From Cochliopodium minus (Eukaryota > Discosea > Himatismenida > Cochliopodiidae): 24,015 bases of DNA. The stretch spans positions 145,515-169,529 of the forward strand of contig JAMYWO010000071.1 in NCBI GenBank assembly GCA_024220525.1, given 5' to 3'. The position numbers were made by a program, and so were the translations under genes. The number at the start of each line of letters is the position of its first letter. Positions within the stretch are counted from its first letter, which is position 1. The notes below the pieces were generated by a model that did not search any database, had not been told where the DNA came from, and worked only from the letters and a program-made list of their open reading frames with translations. Shown piece after piece: positions 1 through 10,798 of this stretch.

Positions 1-66
1 ATTTTTTATTTTTTATTTTTTATTTTTTATTTTTTATTTTTTATTTTTTATTTTTTATTTTTTATT
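1..66. repeat. (ATTTTTT)n simple repeat inside an intron
   Basis: The first 66 bases are about nine tandem copies of a 7-bp unit, ATTTTTT. The tract continues into generally T-rich sequence up to the acceptor at 235-236, so it lies in the last visible intron of the ADP-glucokinase gene. Confidence 0.85.
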
Positions 67-236
67 TTTAAAATTATATTTTATTTTTTAATTTCATTTT
101 TTATTATTTGTTTTTATTTTTTTATTTTATTTTTTTCTCATTTATTATCATTATTTTTATTATTTAAATAAATTTTTATTTTTATTTTTTAAATATTAAA
201 CAATTTTTATTGAATATTTTTATTTTTTCTTTCTAG

Positions 237-382
237 ATGTTGATAATGCTAATGTACATTACTATTTCACTCCTGTCCTTGTTTGCAAGTTCCCTCGTAA
301 GACTGTTGGTTGTGGTGATGCTGTCAGCTCCACTGGTTTAGTTTATTCTGTTGGAGGGCAAGCTCCAAGAGATGAGCTTTAA
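237..382 (+). CDS. ADPGK: ADP-dependent glucokinase, C-terminal exon (5' partial), ending in RDEL
   Basis: This is the terminal exon of an ADP-specific glucokinase, which phosphorylates glucose using ADP. The intron acceptor is TTTCTAG at 235-236 and the exon is entered in phase 1; the stop is TAA at 380-382. The 47 visible residues contain FTPVLVCKFPRKTVGCGDAV, matching the conserved end of the ADPGK family, including the GxGD motif whose Asp is the catalytic base. The reading ends in APRDEL. RDEL is a variant of the KDEL signal, so the protein is predicted to sit in the ER lumen; animal ADPGK is also reported in the ER but is not known to me to use this tail. Upstream exons are outside the window. 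Family assignment rests on one exon, but the motif is distinctive. Confidence 0.8.
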
Positions 383-554
383 GAAAAAGAAAAAGTAGTT
401 TTCATTTCAAAACAAAAAAGTTTTATTAAATTATTTAAGTATTAAACTTATTTTTTTTATGTTAATTATTTTTTTATTTTTTTTTTATGTTAATTATTTT
501 TGAAATAAATAAAAGTTTTTTTTAAATAAACAATTTTTTTTTTAATTTTTTTTT

Positions 555-1923
555 TTAAAACAAAAAGCATTTTTTCTTTTTTATTTTTTCTTTTTGTTTC
601 CTCATTAAATCTCTAAAAATTTGTTTCGTCAGGTCAGCAAAGACCTCAGAAATATTGATATTGTTTTTGGCAGAAGTTTCAAAGAAAGAGCAATTCCACC
701 GTTTAGAAAGTTCCTCACCTTCTTTCGTAGTTATTTCGACTTGATCCTTTAAATCAGATTTATTTCCTTTAAAAAAAAAAAAAATTAATTAAAAAAAATT
801 AATTAAAAATGAATGAAAAAATGAATGAAAATAATTTTAAAATTTTAAAATTTTAAAATTTTTTTTACCTACAAGCACGCAAGGAAAGGAAGGAGTTTCC
901 CTTACTCTCACAGCTTGTTCTCTTATGTCTTCAAGTTCTATGATAGTAGATTTGGCGGTCATGGAATACATAAAAATGAATCCATTTCCATTATTCATAT
1001 ACAATTCTCTCATTGCAGTAAACTTTTTAAAATTTAATTTAAATATTTAAAGAATAAATAAAAAATAATAAAAAATAATCAATTTAAAAATAAATGAAAA
1101 TAATTAAAATAAATAATTAAAATAAAATAATAAAATAAAATTTAATAAAAATAAAAAATAAAACGATTAAAAATAAAAATGTTTTACTTTTTCTGTTCCT
1201 GCAGTATCCAAAATTTCGAGGTGAGTAAGATACCCATTTATGATTTCGTCTTTACGAAAAGAATCTTCAATGGTTGGATCGTATCCAGGCACGAAAATTC
1301 CCTGCACATATCTTAAAAAAAAAAGAAATTAAAAAAATAAAATAATAAAAATAACATTAAAATAAAAATAAAAAATTTAATTTTATTGATAAATATTAAA
1401 ATAAAATATTAAAATAAAATAAATAATGAAATAATAAAATAATAAAATAAAAAAATAAAAAATTTTATTGATAAATAAATTAAAAAAAATAAAAAAAAAT
1501 ATTAAAATAAAAACAATAAAATTAAAAAAATTAAAAAATTAAAATAATTAAATAAAAAAATTAAATTTAAATTTAAATAAAAAAATTAATAATAAAATAT
1601 TAAAATAAAAAAATTTAATTTATTGATAAATAATGAAATAATAAAATATTAAAATAAAAAAAATGAACAATAATTTTTAGGAGAGAAAATTTCTTACTGT
1701 ATCGTTGTGGCGGATTTCCCCACTCCTCCCACTCCCAAAACTACGATTTTGATTCTATCATCATTCACTAAAAAATTTTTTTAATTTTTTTTTAATTTTT
1801 TATTTAATTTATTTCTTATTTTTTTTTGTTTTTTAAAATTTTTTTTTTACTAGAATATGATTTCCTTAGTAAATGATAGTGTATGAATTGTTCTTTGTAG
1901 TTTATTTCTTTGTTTTCTTCCAT
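555..1923 (-). CDS. Rap1-like small GTPase of the Ras family, five exons
   Basis: Exons: 1923-1851, 1767-1698, 1311-1188, 1022-869, 766-555; every junction is GT..AG and the phases close to 210 residues. It is a membrane-bound molecular switch that cycles between GTP and GDP. Visible motifs: P-loop GVGGVGKSA, effector loop [27 protein letters not shown] (G3), GNKSDL (G4) and ETSAK (G5). Thr instead of Gln after DTAG, and the [11 protein letters not shown] run, are Rap-type rather than Ras-type. The tail is lysine-rich and ends CFLF, a CaaX box; Phe as X favours geranylgeranylation. Unusual: an N-terminal extension of about 25 residues encoded by exon 1, and an ATG that is created across the first splice (TCT-A|TG) just before the G domain, so the true start could be either. 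It converges on the ADP-glucokinase gene, 172 bp apart. Confidence 0.92.
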
Positions 1924-3751
1924 TTTTTCTTTTGTAAAAATTTGTGTGAATTTGTGTTTCCATATTCCTTTTTCTATTTAAAAAATAAAAAGAAAAAAGA
2001 AATGAAATCAAAAGGTAAAAATTAAAAGTTCATTTTTTTTTTTGTTTATAAATTTATAAATTTTTTAAATTCGAGATAATTCGATCTATATTGGATCATT
2101 CAAATCTATATTATTACATAAATTTAATTTTCCTGATATTTTTGTGGTGAAAATAAGGAAAATCTTGATTTTTTTGAATTCTTCATTCATATTAATTAAT
2201 TTGACAGATATTCGAATTTATACAGGAATGATAGGTTTATAAACCTTTTTAATTCAATTTATATTAACAATATTTTTATTTAGGCAATATATGATTGGTG
2301 CATTTTAACATCTGTAATGATATAAGAGTTATTTTAATGATATATGTATTTCAGATTTAAAGATACAGTATAAAAAAAATTAATTTTTGAATAATTTCCC
2401 TAATAAAGATATACAGGTTTATATATTGGTATATTTACCCTTTATCAGATTAGATAATGTTTTGGAAGTGAATTCCATCATCACAATCTCTTTGTAATTC
2501 AAAATGGAGAAGATTAACTCCAATATTACTTTGGGAAGATGCTGGAATGATGTTTGAAATGATTGGGTGTTCATAACCCTTTATTTATCTTTTTATTTTG
2601 GTGTAATATTGTTGTAAGAAACAATTTTTTTTTTTTTTTTATCAATCTTTTAAGTTAAAGCTATTTATGGAAACAAGTATAATAGACATTACATAATGGA
2701 TGTATAATTAGACATGTCCAAATATTACAACTTTGTTGGCGGATATAAAACTTCTATATAAAAAATTTGAACTGTTGTAATATTTTTGGGACATCCCTAA
2801 TGTATAATGAACCCTTTTTTTTTTAGATCTTGTATTTAATTGGGAAATTATTCAAAATTGATATTTATTTATTCTTTTGGTTGGAGTGATTAATTGACTT
2901 CAAATGAATCCCATATCAATATTTTGTTTCTGCTTTTTATCCAAATTATTATAGATTCTGCGAAAAGAAAGATGAAGAAGATTGTGTTTGTAAGAATCTT
3001 TATTTTTGTGAATCTTATTGAAGAAGAGACTTCCAATAAAGCTTTATGAATAAAAAAATCAAAATAGAATTTCAATTTATATCAAATTGGGGTGTTAAAT
3101 TAAATTAAATTACAATTAATTTTGTTATATATCTATCCCATATCCATATTTTGGCTAGCTTTTATTGAACTAAATTTTTTTTTTTTAATTTATCATCAAT
3201 ACCTTGCTTAAATAAGGTTGATTAAATGAAATATTTTTTGAACTATTTCCAATCTTTACTTTTTTTTTAAAAAATCTTTGAGGAGTTTTCTTTTTCAGTA
3301 AATTTAGACATATTCAAATTGAATTCATTTTTTTCTTAATTTGGGGGTAATTAAATAAATGAAATTACGATTTTTTAATTCTAAAATCAATCCCCCTAAC
3401 ATTTTTTTTTTTAGCTAGCTTTTTTATATTTGAATTATTTAATGCACCGCAGAAGTTTAAAAGAATTTAAAATGATTTTCTTTCAGAAGGATCATTTGAT
3501 TTTGAGAATACTTACATTTTGGCTTGCATTTATTGAAAGTTTCTTTAATTTTTTTTTTAAATCTCCTATAATTTTTGAAGATCCTTGTTTCTCTATATTT
3601 TAAAAATAAGATGTGGTATAAAAAAATTTTTAATAGATATTCATCAGTTGGGGTACTTTCGAGAAAATAACTGGTTAATATCCATAATGTAAAGTGGAGT
3701 GAACATTAATTTGAAAAAAAAATAATAAATAAATAAAATTTAATAAAAAAA
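1924..3751. other. 1.8-kb AT-rich stretch without a supported gene
   Basis: No exon-like segment with recognisable protein similarity was found on either strand. The one longer frame (2890-3075, minus) is a low-complexity hydrophobic reading without context. The stretch holds a MITE-like hairpin element (2709-2799), a 16-bp inverted repeat (2385-2400 and 2842-2857), and three loosely similar GGCTAGCTTTTATTGAA-type segments near 3150, 3415 and 3520 that may be decayed repeats. It also serves as the 5' region of both the Rap-like gene and the downstream LRR gene. Confidence 0.5.
2709..2799. mobile_element. MITE-like element, 91 bp, with terminal inverted repeats and 9-bp flanking direct repeat
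   Basis: The left end (2709-2731) reads TAGACATGTCCAAATATTAC and on; the reverse complement of the right end (2774-2799) reads TAGGGATGTCCCAAAAATAT and on. The arms agree at most positions and finish in the same ATATTACAAC. The element is flanked by a perfect direct repeat ATGTATAAT at 2700-2708 and 2800-2808. It is too short to code. A 9-bp target duplication would suggest a Mutator-type element; the GGGATGTCCCAAAA-like end and the terminal TA would equally suit Tc1/mariner with TA as the duplicated site. The few mismatches between the arms suggest it is not very recent. Confidence 0.6.
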
Positions 3752-4756
3752 ATGAATCAAAAAGATTATATATCTATATTGATAGAAAACAAAGTAACAT
3801 TCATGAATTAATAAGATTACCCAGATTTTTTTTGAAAAAGATATTAAAGTAAGGAAAAAAAAAAAACATTAAATCTCAATCAATCAAAAAAAAAAAAAAA
3901 GCATTTTTAAAAAAAAAAGTTAAAGAAGAGAAAAGCAAATCTATCAGATTATCAACTTTCTAATGATCATATAAAATATTTATGCGAGTTACTAGATAAT
4001 AATCAAACTACCGAAATTTTAAATCTGAGTGGATGCAAAATCAACGCAAGCAAATTGATGGAAATCTGCGAGATATTGAAGACTAATACAAAATTGAAAA
4101 CCTTGATAGTTTACCGTAACAAAATAAATTCAATAGGTGCTATTTATCTTTCTGATATGCTCAAAATAAATAATACCATAACAAAGATAGATCTAGGTTG
4201 GAACAAGATCTGTGTGGAGGGAGTTTCTTATCTCTGTCAGATTTTATCCTCACAAAATAAATCCATCTCTTCGCTGAATTTAACAAGCAATAAAATCGAT
4301 TCATTGGGATATAAGTATTTTTATAAATGCTTAAAAGTGAATATCACCCTCATAGATATTAACTTGGAGAATAATGAGAACGATTTGGAGAAAGATTGCA
4401 AAATTTTGGATAAATACGATTTTTTCTTGAAAGCAAATCAAGGATGGAGCCCTTCTATCCATTATTCATATCATTCTATAATCAAAGATGCCATCTTTTC
4501 CTTTCTACTATCTCTCAAATTTTATCACAAGAAAAATAATTATCTTAAAATCCCCAAATTCGTCTTATTTGAAATCATGTATCGCCTTGATTTGAAATCT
4601 TTCTATCAATTGATCTACAAGAATAAATCAGAACAGTCCATCAATAATATTATCAAAAGGAAATCTGATAATTTTTTTGGCTCCTTAGAAAATGATAATG
4701 AAGAGAAAGATGAACTTTTTGAGTATTTCCTTGTTCCAAAAAGAATCAAAATATAA
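3752..4756 (+). CDS. LRR protein (ribonuclease-inhibitor type) with shared C-terminal IPK module
   Basis: Proposed exons 3752-3793 and 3920-4756, giving about 292 residues. The large exon has no usable ATG near its start; a phase-0 intron (GTAACA at 3794, AG at 3918-3919, or nearby alternatives ending at 3925 or 3928) links it to an upstream exon starting MNQKDYISILIENK, which resembles the same junction in the LRR gene at 14491-16627 (GYVNLMI|ENK). The body has about five 28-residue leucine-rich repeats of the form LxxLxLxxNxIxxxGxxxLxxxLxxN, a protein-binding scaffold. The C-terminal part (4445-4591) carries the module W...SFLLSLKF...IPKFVLFEIMYRLD seen in three other proteins of this window, followed by a charged tail ending VPKRIKI. 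Probably cytosolic; no signal peptide. The function of the module is unknown. The F-box/LRR gene begins 56 bp downstream on the same strand. Confidence 0.72.
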
Positions 4757-4812
4757 GAGAGTGATGTTTAATTAAATTTTTTATTTTTTTATCAGAGAAA
4801 TATATAAAAAGA

Positions 4813-7800
4813 ATGGAAACAAATATTCCTTCTCTTCCTTTGATTAAAATCTTTTCTTTCCTTGATATCAAAACTCTAAGTAAACTATTCCCATATCATT
4901 TACCGAAATAATATTAAATTATAAATTATTTGATGGTTAAAAAACAAACAATCGAATCAAAATTAAAACCAAAAAATAAAAAATTATACTTTCAACAAGG
5001 ATATGTTATTCTGGGGATCAATGAGCATCCCTAAAAATTTTTTTTTCAGAAAATCATTCAAATGTATTATAAAGAAATGGAGACTATAATAATCTGCAAT
5101 ACCATTAAATCCTTATTCTTTGGAATAATCTGATATAAAAAACATATCTCCAAAAATTTGATGAATCTTATATTCAATATTTTTTCAAAGAAATATAAAA
5201 ATATCATTTGAAAAAATAAAGAATATCCACTATTAATCCTTTCATTTTGTTTTTGCTTTAAAATAATTTGAAGGTAATTGCTCATTGATGTGCAAAAAAT
5301 GGAGTAGATTGGTAAATATGATGGACTCGGTCTGGTTTCCACACATAATATCGATATTGAAAGAGGGAATGAGCTTTGGGAGAATCAAAAAGCTTGTTTC
5401 AATATGTGATCTTAACAAACTCAAAAATTCAAGATTTTCTTGCTTAGTTTCTTTGTACAAAGAAGTAAATAATTAAAATAAAAAAAAATTAATAAAATTT
5501 ATTGATAAATTATTTAAAATAAATAAATAAGAACATATTTCAAAGAAATAATTAAAAATTAAAAAAATATTTGGTAGATTAAGAAATATTTAATTAAAAA
5601 AAATAAAAATGAACAAACTATAGACACTTTTAAGTTTAAAGGAAATGTTGAATTAAAAAAAGTTTAATAAATGAATTAAATAAATAAAAAATGAAATAAT
5701 TTTTTGATCAAGAAAAAGAAAAAGGAAATGTTGAATGTTTCCAATAAATCTGGAAAATTGAGACAAGTTTCAAAAATGGAAGAATTCATCCTCAAAATGA
5801 TAGACGGGAACAAAGTAGAGAAATTAAGTGTAGATTTGTTTCTACACACCATCAGTTTTCCAGAGTTGATCTCGAAATGCAAAAAAATCAAAAAACTGGA
5901 TCTTTCCCACCCCAATGATTACACAGAACTGGAAATCGAAAATATTTGTGTTCATTGTCCCGATTTAGAAAAAGTATCGATCAATTCAGCTTTGTCTTCT
6001 TTTTCCATCAATCTTTTGTTGAACAAATTGAAATTTTTGAAAGAAATAAAGTTTTCGGCGATGAATTGCGAGACGGTGGAATGTTTGGCGAACCACGAAA
6101 ACTTGAAGCAACTCAAAAAGATTACGTATTTCGAAAAAGAAAGGGTTTATTCGAGGGAAATCGAAGAGAGGAAAAAGAAAATATTTTTGGGGTTGATCGG
6201 GAGAAGTGGGGAAAGTTTGAAATCGTTGGGATTTTTCGATTGTTTTTTTATTTGTGATGAAATTTTTGAAAAGATGAGCAAACATTGTCCTAATCTCCAT
6301 TCTATCGTCATCAATGAAAATGAGAAAAAGCTCACGTTGGTGGAACCTCTCAACATTTTTCATTGGAAGAAAATCGCGGAGAATAGTGCGAAATTTCCGA
6401 AAAAGTTGGTTCTTTATTATCTTGAGAATAAGGTGGTTGGAAGTGAGGAAGACAAAGAAGAATTTTTTGAGAAATATTATTCTAGATTAAAAAATATTGT
6501 TTTGGTCGATTTCTATGACAAAAATAATTTTTTGGCCAGGTTGGATTGTTTGAACGTCCAAAGAGTACAAAAAGTGTGTTTCAAATTAAAAGGAAATTAT
6601 AGCGAAGCTAGATTTTCAAAACAGATTGAAATGATGGAGAATTTGAAATCGTTGGGGATTTCATCGAAATTCTTTGGAGGAGAAATTGACAATTTGGTTC
6701 TCAAATCAAAAACTCTTGAACATTTCGATTATTCCATGCACAGAACCCATTTGATTGAAATTGAATGTCCTAATCTGAAATTAAACTTTCTCAGTGATGT
6801 GATCAAGCTTTTGTGTCAACCCAAGTCATTGAAATACAGAATATATATCGAACAGTTAGATTTAAAAGAATTTTTGGAAAAAGTTCAAAAATATCCTCCG
6901 AAAAAAATCAAATGTGAGTTCTCTCCCCTTACACTTTCTTTTGTGGATCTTTTTCCTCACTTTTATGAGTTGGCCAAACACATTGTTTTAAAAAAAATTA
7001 ATGTGGATGTCGCTTTGATCCACGAATCTTTGGAACAATGCCCTTCTTTGGCTTCCATTTTGAAATCCATCTTAGTCACTTTCAAAGACGATAAAACTTT
7101 TCATCTTGTCAACGAAATACCCAACATCTTCAAAAACTTAAAGAAGATTGCAATAAGAAAAAGAACGATAGATGCAAGTATCGAATCTGAATTCAAATTA
7201 ATCAATGACTTTTTCTCTCTTCCCCTTTCCTCAATCGTTTTTAGCTTCAACTCTTTCCGAGACCTTCATAATCTCGAAATCCACAACGATTACGTCAAAA
7301 AACTCAAAATTGACAATAACAAAAACATCGAATCCATTTCTTTGAATTGCAAAAACCTCAGAACATTGTACATCATCAATAATAATTTTCAACACTTTGA
7401 AACTCAAAATCCTCGACTCTCCCTCGAAAATCTCATGGAAAACGTTTCAGATCCTTTTAAATTTCCCTTTCTTACTTCTCTTGAATTGGTGTGTCATGAC
7501 GAAGATCTTGATAACCTGGTTGATACAATATCTCCTTTATCCATTTCTTTTCCACTTTCTTCTTTTCCTTCGTTAAGTTTTCTTTCAATCACTTGTTTTA
7601 TGAATCTGTTTTCTTTTAAAATCGAAAATAATTCCCTTCTTAAAATTGAAATATATCAAATTCATTTTTTAGAAGAATGTGAAATTATTTCTAATTCACT
7701 CAAGGAAGTGAGAATGTAAGGAGCAGTTTTTTTCAAAATTTTATTTTTGCTTTATTTATTTTTTATTTCAAATAGATCCAGTGATAGATTGAAGATTCTC

Positions 7801-8364
7801 AAAATGAAGAAAGCAAAGCAGTTGAGATTTCTAGAAATTGACACATATCATCTAAATGAATTTGAATTAGAAGCACCTATTTTGAAACATTTTTGTTTAG
7901 AATTTATTTGTGATGAAAATCAACTTTTGAATTCTCTCAGAAATTGTCTTTCTTTGATTTCATTGGAGTTTAAGTTGCAAACATCTCTTCCAATTGATAC
8001 AACTTTCATTCTTTCTCAACTTCCGAATTATTGTCCAAATCTAAAGATATTGCAAGTTTGTAAATCGAATGTTGAGTTTAGAAAGTATGATTTGAGAAAT
8101 TTGAAGACATGTTTCAACAAATTGGGAAAAGAACTCACTATAGTCTCGAATTATGAAGAAATTAAACCTTTTTTGAATGATGAAGAAAAAGAAAAAGAAA
8201 GGAAAGAGGATATGAGGAGAAATTCACTTCACAAAATTATCAATTTCAAGAAATGGAAGTTTTTAAATACATTAAGAAGATTCAAAAACTTGTCTATGAG
8301 AAAAGGAATCGAAATGAATTTGTATGATTGTGAAGGGAGAAAAAATGATCTTGAAAATCTTTAA
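4813..8364 (+). CDS. F-box / leucine-rich-repeat protein (FBXL type), four exons
   Basis: Exons: 4813-4879, 5274-5464, 5713-7715, 7776-8364, about 949 residues. Exon 1 gives METNIPSLPLIKIFSFLDIK; joined in phase 1 to exon 2 it continues TLSNCSLMCKKWSRL..DSVW, a complete F-box (residues about 5-45), the segment that binds Skp1 in SCF ubiquitin ligases. The intron 5465-5712 (GTAAAT..CAAG, phase 0) leads into a long exon of irregular leucine-rich repeats (KKIKKLDL, PDLEKVSI, LKEIKF, LRTLYI) of the AMN1/FBXL kind, expected to recognise substrate. The last intron (7716-7775, GTAAGG..ATAG) is certain from phase and continuity (KEVR|ISSDRLKILKMK). The F-box part and the LRR part could be two genes, because exon 2 can also be read to a stop at 5474-5476 and an ATG exists at 5728; the fit of phases and the classic F-box+LRR order favour one gene. 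It converges on the cyclin F-like gene. Confidence 0.75.
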
Positions 8365-8479
8365 AGAAAAACAAAATAGTTTTTACAAATAAATTAAATT
8401 TTAATTATTCAAAAATGTTTTCGAGAAGCAAAAGATATTAATCTGTTGCTTTGGTTATTAGAGGTTTGAGTTTTTGGAG

Positions 8480-9755
8480 TTAAAATAAGTTCAAAGTTAA
8501 AAGAGAAAAGTCATAAAGAGAAACGAGAGAGTATTTTGTGTGAGAAAACTTTGTGAAAATGGAAGAGTCTCTTTGTTTCTCACGACAAGAAATAGCCCGC
8601 GAAACGAAAACTTTGTAAAGAAACAAAACTTTTTCGATACAATCAAAAAACTTTTGTTTCTCAAAAGAAAGTTGAAGAAAAGACAAAAAAGAAGAAGAGG
8701 AAGAGCTCCTCTTGATCAAACCAAACATGTACAAAGATAAATAAACGATGGAAGAGGAAATGTACTTGGAAGAATAAAGAGGGAAAATTTCGCGGGAATA
8801 AAAGAAACAAATTGAACAAAGATAGTTTATCATGTGAGGAACTTTCGAAAGAAAAACATTCTCCCAGCTTTTGATTTGTTGTTGATCGTTGTTCAAGCTT
8901 TCAATGCATTCCTTCTTCCATTCATCAAGTGATTCGAGATATTCACAACATAATATGAAGATGTTTGGGCTGTAGATTTCCCAGTTCAACACATTCAGGA
9001 ATGTTTTTTCAGCCTTTATTATTTCTTCCTCGGAGTAAGTATTGTCGCAGATCTCTTTTATCTCTCCAATTCCTTTGTGGTGGGTATCTTCAAATTTGCT
9101 TGAGATCCATACACTGCAGATTCCAAATAATTGAAGACAATCTTTTGATATTCCTCTTGATAAACTTAAAAATCTATTATTATTTTCAAAAAAGTAAAGT
9201 AAATAAAAAATTAATAAAAAGTTAAAAAATTTTGTGAAAGCAAAATATAAAGTATAAGAAAGTTTAAAGAATAATATTTTTGTTATTTGAATAATGTTGT
9301 GAAATTAATTTTATTTTTTGAAGGATAATTAAAAAGCAAAATTTTATATAAAAAGAGGAATTGTGAAAAGCAAAAAAAAATTTTAAATTAAAAAAAGAAA
9401 TTTTACCTATCAAAACAATCCCAAGAGATGAAAAGTGCTCTTTCGCTCATTTGAAATTCATTTTGAACTTCAACGAACCATTCGAAAGTTATACGTCTCA
9501 TCTTGTCTTTCAATTGAGGATGATTTTTTTCCAATTCAAAATTCTTCAAGTCATTTTTTGAATCTATCATTCTTTCCAAGATTCCTCTTTCAAATTCTCC
9601 GAGAAAAGTTTTTACAGAAGTTATTTCTGAGAGATATCTTTTCCAGCTTCTGCATACTAATTTGCAGCTTTTTCTTGTTTTTGAGTCTGCATATCTCAGT
9701 ATCTTTTTTATTATTCTCTTTGGGAGAAATTCGAACGAATCATTTTTTATTTGCG
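8480..9755 (-). CDS. F-box plus cyclin-box protein, cyclin F-like (first exon unresolved)
   Basis: Exons 9755-9407 and 9173-8480, joined by GTAAAA..ATAG inside an Arg codon, give about 347 residues without the N-terminus. The first part reads FEFLPKRIIKKILRY then CKLVCRSWKRYL, an F-box. About 50 residues later comes a cyclin N-box: MRRITFEWFVEVQNEF, then RALFISWDCFDRFLSL, SSKFED, NTYSEEEIIKAEKTFLNVLNW. The conserved cyclin Lys (SSKFED) and Glu (KAEKTF) are present. A weaker C-terminal cyclin fold follows (MINYLCSICFFYSREI, SSIVYLSLYMFG), then a serine-rich linker and a basic tail. F-box plus cyclin is the architecture of animal cyclin F (FBXO1), an SCF substrate receptor. The exon enters in phase 1 after TATAG, so a start exon lies above 9755; a candidate ATG at 9981-9983 ends in the wrong phase and is not accepted. 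Shorter than human cyclin F (786 residues). Confidence 0.8.
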
Positions 9756-10798
9756 CTATAATTTAAATTTAAAAAAAAATTAATATAAAGGAGAAAATGA
9801 ATTGAATGAATAATACTATTATGGATCTAATATTACTTTGATCATTTAATTTTTAATATAAATTTTAAGAGAAATTTAAAAATAAAGAAATAATAAAATT
9901 TTTTTTTGTTGTTTGATAAATTTAGGAAATAAAGAAGAGGTAAGATGTGAATTACCCTCAAATGATTTTCTCTTTCTCTATTCATTTGATTTTCGAAAAA
10001 ATATATGAGAAAAAAGAAGAAAAGATTAATAAAAGGAATTGTTTAATTTTTATTTTACAATCTCTATTTGATTGTATTGATTCTTTCTTTTATTATTAGA
10101 TGGTTTATCCTTTTTATTTTCTTCGATCGGTATCTCTTTTATATTTATTTTCATTTCTTTGATATTATTTTTTTTTGCTTTTTTTTTATTTATTATTATT
10201 TTTCATTATTGAGATGCTCATCGAGCAATTTTTAGTAGGACTTTATAAAAACATTAAAGATTTCTCCTCTTTTAAATGATTCGAAAATGAAGACATATAA
10301 TCAAAGCTCTATTCAAATGAAATTTTTAAGATTCAAATGCTTTGCTAATTAGATTTTTTGCTTTTTCAGTTTTTTACTTTTTGCTTTTGAAAAAGGGATT
10401 TAAGAAAAATAAAAAAGAAATTTAAAATACTAAAAGCATAAAAAAAAATAAAGCTTTTTTTAATTTTACTGTTTTTTCTGATTTTGGAGAATCTTTTTTC
10501 AAATCAGTTTCAACCATTTCTTGATAATTTTGAATCTTCCTTTTAAAACAATTATTAATTCACAGACAAAATTTACAGAAACTATAATTTGAAAACGAAC
10601 AATAAACAATTTTTAAACTGTTTTAAGTATTATTTAATCTTAAAATGTTTTTGAGAAAGGAAAAGTAAACTGACTCAAAAAAATTAAAACAATTTAAGCA
10701 GAATATGTTAACAATTTTCTTTCAAAATATAATAAAATTTGGTGAACCAAATTAATATAATCAAAATTTAATTATTATAATAAAAAAAAGATTTTTTT
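9756..10798. other. About 1 kb AT-rich intergenic region
   Basis: No open exon with recognisable similarity on either strand. It must contain the start exon and promoter of the F-box/cyclin gene (minus strand). The short reading MNRERENHLR at 9981-9952 followed by GTAATT looks like a start exon but does not fit the phase of the next exon. The rest is homopolymer-rich sequence up to the stop codon of the ankyrin gene at 10799. Confidence 0.4.

Noticed and set aside
1312-1697. Possible minisatellite of AATAAAATA-like units
   Set aside because: No fixed period; it is the AT-rich second intron of the Rap-like gene.
2890-3075. 61-residue minus-strand ORF
   Set aside because: Low-complexity hydrophobic reading, no similarity, no splice partners.
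4813-5476. A separate 89-residue F-box-only protein
   Set aside because: The GTAAAT donor at 5465 and the in-phase acceptor at 5711-5712 join it to the LRR exon, giving the common F-box/LRR architecture; kept only as an alternative.
5986-6363. Minus-strand and +1-frame ORFs inside the F-box/LRR gene
   Set aside because: They are antisense or shifted shadows of the long LRR exon, without similarity or splice context.
9952-9981. MNRERENHLR followed by GTAATT as the start exon of the F-box/cyclin gene
   Set aside because: It ends in phase 0 while the next exon must be entered in phase 1, so the joined frame would stop at once.
9756-10798. tRNA or other structured RNA in the gene-poor stretch
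   Set aside because: No cloverleaf-like or GC-rich stem structure was recognisable by eye.
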